DNA of 42,218 bases from Gammaproteobacteria bacterium (lineage in GTDB: Bacteria > Pseudomonadota > Gammaproteobacteria > Steroidobacterales > XN24), in NCBI GenBank assembly GCA_024640085.1, contig JAHEFR010000023.1, positions 1-42,218 of the forward strand, in the 5' to 3' direction. The notes beneath the pieces were generated by a model. The model saw only the letters and a program-made list of their open reading frames with translations, made no database searches and was not told the DNA's origin. Below, in pieces: positions 34,837-42,218 of the stretch; the first letter of the stretch is position 1; each line of letters opens with the position of its first letter. Both the position numbers and the translations under genes were made by a program.

Positions 34837-35469
34837 ATGAGCGGTACAGCCCGGAGCGGGCGGCTGGTGGCCAGCCCGAATGTGCGAGAGTTTTTCCGTG
34901 AATCGGTGGACGAGGCGGTCGCCCGTCAGAAGCTGAAGGCGGACGATCACACTGTCCACTACGTGGTGAACCTGCTCACGCTGTTCACACGGGCGGAGGA
35001 GTTCTACAGGGACGCGCCGGCAGGCAGGGGCATGCCGCCACTGGCCGGTATTTTCGCGGATGCCTCAGACGCGGAATGCGATCTGGCGCGGGATCGCTAC
35101 CTGCAGCGGTTGGGTGACGTGGCCCTGTTCATGGCCGGGTTCTTCCCCGATTACTTCGAACGGCGCCCGGTGGGTGTGGACTATTGCATCCGGATGGGCG
35201 GCGCGGCCTACGGCACCCTGGCCGAGCGGTCGAGACAGACGCCCGGACCCAGGGCGCTGGGAAATATCTTCGAGGAACTTGCGCGGAAGTTCTCGGCCTT
35301 TGTGGACGTCCTCGGGGAGATCGCCGACCTGGGACGCCAATACACGTCCAGGGACATCCTGAGGCTTTACGACCTGTGGCTCACCACCGGCAGCCGGCGG
35401 GCCCGGGCCCGGCTTGATGCCCTCGGCGTGCCTTCTGCGAACGTCTCGCCGGAGCCGTCGCGGCACTGA
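34837..35469 (+). CDS. Helical protein of unknown function (first of a pair)
   Basis: A 210-residue soluble protein, predicted mostly helical, with no signal peptide or membrane segment. Notable stretches are VREFFRESVDEAVARQKL, TVHYVVNLLTLFTRAEEFY, RDRYLQRLGDVALFMAGFFP, YCIRMGGAAYGTLAER and ILRLYDLWLTTGSRRARARL. I do not recognise the family. GGAGG lies about nine bases before the ATG. It is followed after nine bases by the second gene of the pair, which is also helical and unknown, so the products probably act together. Confidence 0.7.
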   Translation: MSGTARSGRLVASPNVREFFRESVDEAVARQKLKADDHTVHYVVNLLTLFTRAEEFYRDAPAGRGMPPLAGIFADASDAECDLARDRYLQRLGDVALFMAGFFPDYFERRPVGVDYCIRMGGAAYGTLAERSRQTPGPRALGNIFEELARKFSAFVDVLGEIADLGRQYTSRDILRLYDLWLTTGSRRARARLDALGVPSANVSPEPSRH

Positions 35470-35478
35470 GTCCATCCC

Positions 35479-36135
35479 ATGCAGGTCATCGACAGGCTTC
35501 AGGGGATCATCGAGCGGACCTACGATCTCGAGAACAGCCACCGGCTCACGGACTTCCTGGTCACCTGCCCCGAATTCGCCCGGGCCTACGGATTCGGTTC
35601 CGATGGAACAGGTGGGACCGAAAAGGTGCTGGTGGCCGAGGACGCCGGCCAGATGGACCTGGCGGTATACCTGGACCGGGACGTGGTGGCGCGCCTGGGC
35701 CGGCAGGATCCGATCGAGTCATTACACGACGGTAACCTGGAGGCGTTCTGGACGGCCATGGAGGGCGTCAGCCATTTCGTGTACCTGATCTGGAACGCCA
35801 CCCGCCGCAAACAGGTGACGCGACTGGAACTGGAGTTGCAGGCCGAGGTAGACAAGTTCGTCACGACGGCCTTGCTGGTGGCGGCCCAGCAGGGCGGCCG
35901 GGTGCCCGCAGGCCTGCACGCGTGGCTGTTCGATCTGTGGAGGCTGGACGATTCCATGGGCGTGGAGGATGCCGACAGATACACCTGCGCCAACCGCTAT
36001 GCTGGTCGATATTGTCGGCGGTTGGCCAGGGATTTTCTCCGCCTCGGCGGCGCCTCCCTGTTTCCGGAGATCCGGCGCTTCTACCGGTTCACCCAGTCCC
36101 GCAAGATGCGCCACATAGAGACCGAGTCACTTTAG
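35479..36135 (+). CDS. Helical protein of unknown function (second of a pair)
   Basis: A 218-residue soluble protein. The first 95 residues are mixed (IIERTYDLENSHRLTDFL, EDAGQMDLAVYLDRDVVARL) and the remainder helical (FWTAMEGVSHFVYLIWNATR, LELELQAEVDKFVTTALLV, RYAGRYCRRLARDFLR). It ends FTQSRKMRHIETESL. There is no signal peptide, membrane segment or known motif. It lies nine bases after the previous gene and shares its promoter. Its stop overlaps the tail of the cupin gene on the other strand by nine bases. Confidence 0.7.
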   Translation: MQVIDRLQGIIERTYDLENSHRLTDFLVTCPEFARAYGFGSDGTGGTEKVLVAEDAGQMDLAVYLDRDVVARLGRQDPIESLHDGNLEAFWTAMEGVSHFVYLIWNATRRKQVTRLELELQAEVDKFVTTALLVAAQQGGRVPAGLHAWLFDLWRLDDSMGVEDADRYTCANRYAGRYCRRLARDFLRLGGASLFPEIRRFYRFTQSRKMRHIETESL

Positions 36136-36813
36136 TCCTGAGCTCAGGTGTCCCGTCTTCAGATAGAACTCCGTGTCCGGTGAGACGCTGAGTCGGTGGC
36201 GGGCGCCGGCCGGCAGGCGCAACCAGGTCCGGGCCGGATAATGGCCAAGTTCGTCATGGATCTCCCCGTGGACCACGAGGAATTCGGCACCGGCGGGCCA
36301 GCAGGTGTCCACTGGTCCCGCGCCGGAGGGCGATCGCACCAGGCGGACCCGCTCCCGACCGAAACGATGCAGTCCGATCTCCGAGAGCCCGGCAAAAGCT
36401 CCGGACTCGGCCGGCTCCCGATTCGTGTCAATCACGACCCGGCGATCGTCGCCGGGGTCGAACTGGCGCAGCTTGACGAAGATGACGCATCCGTCCCGGC
36501 TGAAGGGTGCGTGACCGCTCCCCGGGGGGTTCCGGACATAGAGACCTGGAGGATAGTCGCCGGATTCGTCGGAAAAGATGCCCTCCAGCACCAGAAATTC
36601 CTCGCCTCCACCATGGATGTGGCGCGGGAACCGGCTATTCGGCGGATACCTGACCAGGCTTGTCGCCCTGGCGACCTCCGCCCCGTCACGATCCAGCATC
36701 CGCCGCTCGACACTGCCGTCGGGGGACGGGCGCCAGGGCAGGGCGTCCGTCACGGCCATGGCCCGCTGGGCGAAATCGGCATTGATCTTCATATTCGCGG
36801 CGTGTTCTGTCAT
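36127..36813 (-). CDS. Double-cupin protein (ChrR-like cupin)
   Basis: A 228-residue protein with two cupin domains. The first (HIHGGGEEFLVLEGIFSD, DYPPGLYVRNPPGSGH) has the His and Glu metal ligands of the ChrR-type cupin. The second (AGAEFLVVHGEIHDELGHYP, RLPAGARHRL) is more divergent. ChrR cupins in Rhodobacter bind zinc in an anti-sigma factor, but here the N-terminal sigma-binding part is missing, so a stand-alone metal-dependent sensor or enzyme is more likely. The start is either ATG 36813 or the ATG seven codons on (MKINAD). Neither has a good ribosome binding site. The frame upstream to 37632 is an antisense shadow of the kinase gene. Confidence 0.75.
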   Translation of the reverse strand: MTEHAANMKINADFAQRAMAVTDALPWRPSPDGSVERRMLDRDGAEVARATSLVRYPPNSRFPRHIHGGGEEFLVLEGIFSDESGDYPPGLYVRNPPGSGHAPFSRDGCVIFVKLRQFDPGDDRRVVIDTNREPAESGAFAGLSEIGLHRFGRERVRLVRSPSGAGPVDTCWPAGAEFLVVHGEIHDELGHYPARTWLRLPAGARHRLSVSPDTEFYLKTGHLSSGLK

Positions 36814-36924
36814 CCGTTCGGCGGCCAACGTTAACAAACCGGTTTCCCACGCGGCTACTCTTCGTGGTATGCATGCGCCGTCAGTCGCGCAATGGTCGGT
36901 CAAATGTCCCGAGTCAGGGTAGTC

Positions 36925-38865
36925 ATGAAACAGTTTGTCGCGGGCGAACTCGATTTCGCCGGGTTGCAGCGAAATCTGTCCGAGGCGCTGGCCGCCGGGG
37001 CAACGCGTGAGGAAGCGCTCGACGCGCTCCGGACCCTCGCCGGTGACGAACGTGTTTCTCCGCCAGTGGTCGCATTGTTGCGGCGGGCCGTCGATCGTCA
37101 CTTTTCTTCCGACGACACGGATCCCTTCCCGAAGATAAGGCCTTCCAGGGACCGCGACACGGAGCGCGTCGCCGACGATGGCGTGGATGCGACCGTCGAT
37201 CCGGGCGACGAACCCGGCCTGCCCGCGATGTTCGCCGAGGGGCCGGGCGAGGAAGAACCAGCGCCGGAGGAACTCCCCCCCGAATCGCCCGTCCGCGAGG
37301 CAGAGCCCGGGGTCGGCGATGTGATCGCTGGACGCTACGAACTGGAAGGGCTGATCGGGCGTGGTGGCACGGGGCTTGTCTATCGGGCCGTGGATCGGTG
37401 CAGGATCGCCGCCGGTCTCGCCGAGCCCCGGGTTGCGCTCAAGCTGCTGAAGCCCGATCTGACGGGGCGCAAGGAGGCGCGACAACGCCTGCTGGCGGAA
37501 GGACTCCGTGGCGGCGAGGTCTGGCACGAGAATCTCGTCCGGGTCTTCGATGTCGGCGAGGACGGGGGTGACTGTTTCGTCGTCATGGAGCTGCTGGACG
37601 GCGACAACCTGAGAACCGTAATCCTGCGTCACAGTCCGGATGGCCTTCCCGTGGAGGAAGGTATGCGGGTGCTCGAAGGAATAGCCAGGGGTCTGGAGTC
37701 ACTCCATTCCCGGGGGCTGGTACACGGCGACCTGAAACCGGGAAACGTATTCCTGACCCGGGACGGTTGCCCGAAGCTGCTCGATTGCGGCATCGCGACG
37801 CGGCATGGCCACGATCGCGAACCGCTCCTGGACGGAGCGGGCCCGCCCGGGCGGACACCAGCCTATGCCAGTCCCGAGGTCCTCGGCGGCACCTGGCCGC
37901 AACCCAGCGACGATGTATTCGCGCTCGGCTGCGTGGCTTGCGAGCTGCTTTCATCGAAACATCCTTTCGGCCGGGTACAGGCCGACGACGCCAGGGAGCA
38001 GCGGCTGACTCCAGTGCTGCCCAAGACCCTCTCCGGCGGCCGGCGCCGGGTGCTGGCCCGCGCTCTGCGATTCGATGGCACAAAACGGCCGGCGGACGCC
38101 GCGGCGTTCCTGGCCGCCATTGGCACGGGTGAGAGGAGAGGAGGGCGTGCCCGGTTCACCGCCGGGGTGCTGACCGGGCTCGGCCTGGGGATCTTCCTGG
38201 TGCTGTTGATCATCCATCCTTCCGGGCCGCTGGCCAGGGTGCTGGGGTTTGGAGGACTCGTCGCGACGACACCGGCCATATCGCCGCCCGCAGGGGAGGC
38301 GGAAGCGGCCGGCCCCTCGCCCGGGGAGCCGGCGCAGGAAATCCGGTCGCCGAGCGTGGACGTGGCCGGCCGATTCGTCCCCACGGAGCCCGTTACCCCG
38401 GCTGAGGCGGCTACCGAAACGTCGGAGCAGACTTCGCCGACGGTGTCCGCCGAGCCGCCGCCACCGACGGCCGACGCCGTCCCGACGCCGGCCGAGCCCG
38501 CGCCGCCACTGCCTTCGGGACCGGGGAGACTGGCGTTCGCGACCGGTGAGATCCGGGTCATCGAGGGCACGGCGGTGGTGATCGCGACCGTGGACCGCCA
38601 GGGTGGCAATACCGGGGACGTCACGTTCCGTTGGCGGACCGTGGCCGACTCGGCCACCGGGGACGTGGACTATGCGGCATCCGACTGGGAGGAGGCCACA
38701 GTGCCCGATGGCAGCGCCAGCGTGCGGCTCTATGTGCCCCTGGTTGACGATGGCCTGACCGAGCAGGAGGAGAGTTTCTTCCTGGAACTCGCCGAACCCG
38801 GCGGCGGCGCCAGTCTCGGCTCGCCCGCCAGGCTACGCGTCAGAATCGCCGACGACGAACGCTGA
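36925..38865 (+). CDS. Transmembrane Ser/Thr protein kinase with periplasmic Calx-beta domain
   Basis: A 646-residue membrane kinase. Residues 1-130 are a helical and acidic region with DTERV and DATVDPGDE, possible phosphosites. The kinase domain spans about 138-400: P-loop GRGGTGLVYRAVD, VALKLLKP (lysine), HGDLKPGNVFLT (catalytic loop), LLDCGIAT (Mg loop), YASPEV. One membrane helix follows (FTAGVLTGLGLGIFLVLLII), then a Pro/Glu/Ala-rich linker and a Calx-beta domain at about 535-642 (ATGEIRVIEGTAVV, GDVDYAASDWEEATVPDGSA, EESFFLELAEP). The usual HRD is HGD and DFG is DCG. AGGG six bases before the ATG at 36925 supports that start over ATGs at 36892 and 36904. Confidence 0.83.
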   Translation: MKQFVAGELDFAGLQRNLSEALAAGATREEALDALRTLAGDERVSPPVVALLRRAVDRHFSSDDTDPFPKIRPSRDRDTERVADDGVDATVDPGDEPGLPAMFAEGPGEEEPAPEELPPESPVREAEPGVGDVIAGRYELEGLIGRGGTGLVYRAVDRCRIAAGLAEPRVALKLLKPDLTGRKEARQRLLAEGLRGGEVWHENLVRVFDVGEDGGDCFVVMELLDGDNLRTVILRHSPDGLPVEEGMRVLEGIARGLESLHSRGLVHGDLKPGNVFLTRDGCPKLLDCGIATRHGHDREPLLDGAGPPGRTPAYASPEVLGGTWPQPSDDVFALGCVACELLSSKHPFGRVQADDAREQRLTPVLPKTLSGGRRRVLARALRFDGTKRPADAAAFLAAIGTGERRGGRARFTAGVLTGLGLGIFLVLLIIHPSGPLARVLGFGGLVATTPAISPPAGEAEAAGPSPGEPAQEIRSPSVDVAGRFVPTEPVTPAEAATETSEQTSPTVSAEPPPPTADAVPTPAEPAPPLPSGPGRLAFATGEIRVIEGTAVVIATVDRQGGNTGDVTFRWRTVADSATGDVDYAASDWEEATVPDGSASVRLYVPLVDDGLTEQEESFFLELAEPGGGASLGSPARLRVRIADDER

Positions 38866-38880
38866 TACGGCGAACGGAGG

Positions 38881-40335
38881 TCAATCGGACGGTGTGATAA
38901 GCACGTCTATGCGGCGGTTGCGGGCCCGGCCTTCTTCCGTGGCGTTGCTGGCCACCGGCTGGGTCTCGCCGTATCCGACGGCGGAGATCCGGAATGCCGG
39001 CATCCGCGCCACCTCGACCAGATACCTGCGTACCGCCTCTGCGCGACGGCCCGAGAGTTCGAAGTTGCTGCGGTCGCCGCCGAAGGAGTCCGTGTGCCCG
39101 GTGACGGAGACCACTGCGTCCGGGAACAGCCGGATGGCGGTCTCCAGTCGCTTCATGAGGTCTTCGCTGCCCGGGGGGATCGTCGCGCTGCCAGGACGAA
39201 AGGCGAGTCCGTATAGCCGCAGGATGACCTGCTGCCCCTGGCGCGTGACTCTGGCTTCGTCGCGGGAGAACAGAGCCTCCACGTCGGCCAGGCGCTGCCG
39301 GTCCATTTCCTGTCGTCGGACCTCCTTCTGAAGGGCTTCACGTTGCTGGGCGACCCCGCCGAGCTGGGCCCGGGTCTCGGTGATCTCTTGTTCCAAAGCG
39401 AAAACCTGGCTGGTGCGCTCGTCCAGGGACTGGTCGAGACGCTGATTGTTGTCCTCCAGGGTTTCGATATGCGCAAGGATCTGTCCCGCCGTGGCCGCCG
39501 GGCCCTCGTCGAAACGGATGGGGACGTCGGCCTCGGCGGCGACCCGCCGCATCGGTTCCTCCATCTCCAGGATGAGATCCTCGGGTGTGCCGTCCCTGTC
39601 CCTCCAGGCATCGATCTGTCGCGCGATCTGGAAAGCGTGCCGGACCTCGTAACGGGCCTGCAGCGCCAGCTCGCGAGGTTTGTCCGTGTCGTACCGGTCG
39701 GTTTCGACGGCAGCCTCCGCCTCCGAGACCAGTGACTCGGCCCGGGCCAGCGTCCTCGGCGCGTATCGCTGGACCTTCTGCCGACGCGCGTCCTCGATCA
39801 GCGCCCGGGTGTCGGCCAGCAAGCGAAGCTTGATGGCCTGGAGTTCGGCCGACCTGTACCGATCGGCGGCATTTTCACCGCGGCGCAGCCCGCCGCTCTC
39901 GTCACCCCGTTCAAGAGCGAGGGCGGCCTTCTCGAGTTCGCTTTCCCCGCGACCCCAGTCCTCCAGGTCGAGGGTTTCGGCGCCTGCCTCGGCCGCCGCG
40001 GCCCGGGCTCGCAGCGCCGCGCCGAGAGTGGCCTGGGCGGCACCAGCAGCCTCGGCAGCCTTGCGGAAAGCGGCCAGCGCATCCTGCGCCCAGCGGGTCA
40101 CACGGTCCTGGTTGCGGCCCCGGGCGGCATCGGCCCGCGCCCGCTCAAGGGCCCGGTCCCCCAACGCGAATGCGTCCGGAGCCAGGAGTGAGGCGCCGGC
40201 CTCCACGGCGGTTGTCCGCGCGGATTCCGCCTGCGACATCAGGTTCGCGACATCATCGGCGGATACCGGAGCCAGAGACAGTGCACCGGCCAGGAGCAGC
40301 GCCAGGGAGGTGAGCCTTCTCGAAACGGAAATCAA
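38881..40335 (-). CDS. OmpA-family lipoprotein-like protein with DUF4398-type helical N-terminus
   Basis: A 484-residue periplasmic protein. A signal peptide ends near PVSA at residue 26. A long helical and coiled-coil stretch runs to about residue 360 (ARADAARGRNQDRVTRWAQD, ALALERGDESGGLRRGENAA, VFALEQEITETRAQLGG), with a DUF4398-like start. The C-terminal OmpA peptidoglycan-binding domain is complete (VVSVTGHTDSFGGDRSN, LSGRRAEAVRRYLVE, VGYGETQPVASNATEEGRARNRRIDV). The start is a TTG at 40335 ten bases after the acyl-CoA dehydrogenase stop. An in-frame TGA excludes a longer version. The signal peptide leaves little choice. Confidence 0.83.
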   Translation of the reverse strand: MISVSRRLTSLALLLAGALSLAPVSADDVANLMSQAESARTTAVEAGASLLAPDAFALGDRALERARADAARGRNQDRVTRWAQDALAAFRKAAEAAGAAQATLGAALRARAAAAEAGAETLDLEDWGRGESELEKAALALERGDESGGLRRGENAADRYRSAELQAIKLRLLADTRALIEDARRQKVQRYAPRTLARAESLVSEAEAAVETDRYDTDKPRELALQARYEVRHAFQIARQIDAWRDRDGTPEDLILEMEEPMRRVAAEADVPIRFDEGPAATAGQILAHIETLEDNNQRLDQSLDERTSQVFALEQEITETRAQLGGVAQQREALQKEVRRQEMDRQRLADVEALFSRDEARVTRQGQQVILRLYGLAFRPGSATIPPGSEDLMKRLETAIRLFPDAVVSVTGHTDSFGGDRSNFELSGRRAEAVRRYLVEVARMPAFRISAVGYGETQPVASNATEEGRARNRRIDVLITPSD

Positions 40336-40344
40336 TCTTCCGTC

Positions 40345-41508
40345 TCAGCGCAGGCCGATCTCGCCGCGGGCGATCACGAGCCGCTGGATCTCGCTGGTTC
40401 CCTCGTAGATCTCGGTGATCTTCGCATCTCTGAAGTATCGTTCCACTGGCATCTCCCGGCTATAACCCATGCCGCCATGGATCTGCACCGCCTGGTGAGT
40501 GATGAACATGGCCGCCTCGGAGGCGAACAGCTTGGCGCAGCACGCTTCGGTGGTATTCCTCAGCCCCGCGGCCTTGGCGCGGCTCTTGTTCCACGCCGCC
40601 CGCAGGGTCAGCAGGCGCGCGGCCTCCAGCCGCATCTTCATGTCGGCGATCTTCGCCTGGATCATCTGGAATCCGCCGATGGGTTGTCCGAAAGCCTGCC
40701 GCTCCCGGACGTATTCGAGGCTGGCCTCGTAGGCCGCCCGGGCGATGCCCACAGCCTGGGCCGCGATGCCGATGCGGCCCGCGTCCAGAACGGTCATGGC
40801 GATCCTGAATCCCTGTCCCTCACTGCCGAGCCGGTCCTCCACGGGGCAGCGGTAGTCCTCCAGCTCGATCTCGCAGGTGGCCGAGGCGCGGATTCCCAGT
40901 TTCGGCTCGCCCTTGCCCCGCCGAAATCCGTCCCTCTCCGCATCGATTACAAACGCGGTAATTCCCTTGGCGCCAGCCGATGGATCGGTGGTGGCGAAGA
41001 CCACGAAGTATCGAGCGACCGGTCCCGAGGTGATCCACGACTTCTTGCCGGTGATGACATAGTGCGTTCCGTCGTCGGACAGGGCCGCGCGGGTCCTCAT
41101 ATTGCCGGCGTCGGATCCAGACTGGGGTTCCGTGAGGGCGTAGGCGCCGATGACCTCGCCGGAGGCGACCGGCGTCACGTACTTCTGTTTCTGTTCTGTG
41201 GTGCCGAACTCGAGGATGCCGTTGCTGTACAGCGAGTTGTTGACCGAGATGATGGTCGAGTGGGCCGCATCCGCCGCGGCAATTTCCTCCATGAGGAGCG
41301 CGTAGCCGACGGCATCGAGGCCTGCTCCACCAAATTCCTCGGGGACTTCGATACCCATGAACCCCAGCTCTCCCGCTTTCCTGATCGTCTCGGCGGGGAA
41401 CTCCCCGGTCTCATCGAACCGGGCGGCGACAGGCGCGATCTCCTTCTGCGCAAACTCGCGCGCGGCATCGCGGATCATCTCCTGTTCTTCGGTGAGTGCG
41501 AAATCCAT
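40345..41508 (-). CDS. Acyl-CoA dehydrogenase
   Basis: A 387-residue FAD enzyme catalysing the first step of a beta-oxidation or amino-acid degradation cycle. It is close to short-chain/branched types: MDFALTEEQEMIRDAAREFA at the start, YALTEPQSGSDAGNMRTRA (FAD contact), GIRASATCEIELEDYRCPVE, QIHGGMGYSREMPVERYFRDAKI and EIYEGTSEIQRLVIAR, where the Glu in YEGTSE is the catalytic base. The product is a 2,3-dehydroacyl-CoA, with electrons going to ETF. GGAGA before the ATG is a good ribosome binding site. The OmpA-family gene begins ten bases after its stop, though the functions seem unrelated. Confidence 0.88.
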   Translation of the reverse strand: MDFALTEEQEMIRDAAREFAQKEIAPVAARFDETGEFPAETIRKAGELGFMGIEVPEEFGGAGLDAVGYALLMEEIAAADAAHSTIISVNNSLYSNGILEFGTTEQKQKYVTPVASGEVIGAYALTEPQSGSDAGNMRTRAALSDDGTHYVITGKKSWITSGPVARYFVVFATTDPSAGAKGITAFVIDAERDGFRRGKGEPKLGIRASATCEIELEDYRCPVEDRLGSEGQGFRIAMTVLDAGRIGIAAQAVGIARAAYEASLEYVRERQAFGQPIGGFQMIQAKIADMKMRLEAARLLTLRAAWNKSRAKAAGLRNTTEACCAKLFASEAAMFITHQAVQIHGGMGYSREMPVERYFRDAKITEIYEGTSEIQRLVIARGEIGLR

Positions 41509-41577
41509 CGGGTATCTCCAGAGCGGGCAAGGGGCATCTTCGCCGAGCCAATCATTCTAACTCGCCCGGCGTGGAAG

Positions 41578-42090
41578 TCAGCGGTCCGGGGCGACGTCGT
41601 AGGATATGTCCAGGATGTAGAAGCCGGCGCGCCCTCCAGGCAGGTCCACAAAGACTTCATCGCCCGCAGACTTACCCAGCAGGGCTTTTGCCATGGGGGA
41701 ATCGATGCTGATGTGATTCCTGGCCGGATCGAGTTCGTCGGCGCCGACAATGCGGTAGTTCTTCTCCGCCCCTTCCTCGTCCTCCAATCTCACCCGGGCG
41801 CCGAAGAATATCCGCGCGGGATCCGCCGGGCGGTCCTGCACCACCTTTAGGACCTCCAGTCGCTTCCTCAAGTATCGGATGCGGCGGTCGATCTCGCCCA
41901 GCTGCTTCTTCCGGTAGATGTACTCGGCATTCTCGGACCGGTCGCCCTCGGCCGCGGCGGCCGCCAGGGCGGCGGTCACTTTCGGCCGTTTCCGACGCCA
42001 GAGGTGATCGAGTTCGTCCCGCAACCGTCCTGCTCCCTCGGCGGTGATATAGGGAGAACTCACTGGCGCGGGAGCCCGGTAACGTCCCAT
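41578..42090 (-). CDS. greB: Transcript cleavage factor GreB
   Basis: A 170-residue secondary-channel factor that rescues backtracked RNA polymerase by stimulating transcript cleavage. The N-terminal coiled coil carries [26 protein letters not shown] at its tip, with the acidic Asp-Glu pair used for cleavage and the basic EYIYRKKQL that distinguishes GreB from GreA. The C-terminal FKBP-like domain follows ([31 protein letters not shown]). The extra MGRYRAPAP lead is seen in other GreB proteins. It lies eight bases after the DUF2797 gene on the same strand. Confidence 0.9.
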   Translation of the reverse strand: MGRYRAPAPVSSPYITAEGAGRLRDELDHLWRRKRPKVTAALAAAAAEGDRSENAEYIYRKKQLGEIDRRIRYLRKRLEVLKVVQDRPADPARIFFGARVRLEDEEGAEKNYRIVGADELDPARNHISIDSPMAKALLGKSAGDEVFVDLPGGRAGFYILDISYDVAPDR

Positions 42091-42098
42091 GGGACTGC

Positions 42099-42218
42099 TC
42101 AGGTCTCCACGGAGACGACGTAGGAACGGAATTTCCGTACGTTGATCACGCCGGTGTTCAGGATCAGGTACTGCCCCTTGATCCCTTGCAGCCGGCCCTG
42201 GATATCGGGGGTGCGGTC
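42099..42218 (-). CDS. DUF2797-family protein, C-terminal part
   Basis: Only the last 39 codons before the TGA are inside the window. They include [20 protein letters not shown] and the [14 protein letters not shown] ending, which match the closing strands of DUF2797 proteins. The function is unknown. It probably forms an operon with greB, whose start is eight bases further on. Confidence 0.7.
   Translation of the reverse strand, partial: DRTPDIQGRLQGIKGQYLILNTGVINVRKFRSYVVSVET

Noticed and set aside
36814-37632. Long N-terminal extension of the cupin gene
   Set aside because: It is the antisense of the kinase gene, which has clear kinase motifs. The cupin homology begins only near 36790.

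Overview
This is a 42.2 kb, GC-rich, gene-dense bacterial chromosome segment with about 33 protein genes. I see no rRNA, tRNA, CRISPR array, insertion sequence or phage module. The family mix points to a gammaproteobacterium, perhaps Chromatiales- or Xanthomonadales-like: GreB next to a DUF2797 gene, a DUF6231-like protein, a large MscS-type channel, CnoX-like thioredoxin, a KefB/KefC-like antiporter, MipA/OmpV, and canonical Fur and LexA sites. That placement is inference, because there is no marker RNA in the window.

Layout. 1-4154 (minus): the start of a Fur-controlled gene at the left edge, an enolase-superfamily protein that has lost most active-site residues, and a large mechanosensitive channel. 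4155-4433: no gene, but a plus-strand intrinsic terminator with no upstream gene, so possibly a small RNA. 4434-6359: a TerB-like protein, a short-chain dehydrogenase and a YbaK-type deacylase. 6563-11216 (plus): a tight three-gene operon for a 2-oxoacid:acceptor oxidoreductase (GltD-like flavin/iron-sulfur subunit, fused gamma-alpha subunit, TPP-binding beta subunit). 11221-13820 (minus): AlaX, a glutathione transferase and a membrane protein that joins an integrase-arm-like domain to DUF2914. 13889-17594: a K+/H+ antiporter, a secreted DUF4097 beta-solenoid and a CnoX-like thioredoxin.

17692-22031 (minus): a haloalkane dehalogenase whose TTG start overlaps the stop of an acyl-CoA synthetase gene, and a secreted M28 peptidase. 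22185-26785: a membrane-anchored alpha/beta hydrolase, a DUF6231-like protein, a DUF819 transporter and an Old Yellow Enzyme. 26858-30749: a second secreted DUF4097-like protein, a UvrD-family helicase under a LexA box, and a MipA/OmpV porin-like protein. 31017-36135: a membrane-anchored TPR protein, a possible 63-residue protein, a secreted esterase, a small exported protein and a two-gene operon of unknown function behind a good sigma-70 promoter. 36127-42218: a double-cupin protein, a transmembrane Ser/Thr kinase with a periplasmic Calx-beta domain, an OmpA-family protein, an acyl-CoA dehydrogenase, GreB and the end of a DUF2797 gene.

How the genes fit together. Most of the window is housekeeping and envelope biology, with acyl-CoA and oxidoreductase metabolism mixed in. 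Stress circuits are visible directly in the DNA: iron (Fur at 142-160) and DNA damage (LexA at 27747-27766). The least ordinary items are the integrase-arm/DUF2914 membrane protein, the active-site-degenerate enolase homologue, the dehalogenase/acyl-CoA synthetase coupling, the Calx-beta kinase with altered catalytic motifs, the unclaimed terminator at 4391-4418, and the unknown pair at 34837-36135.
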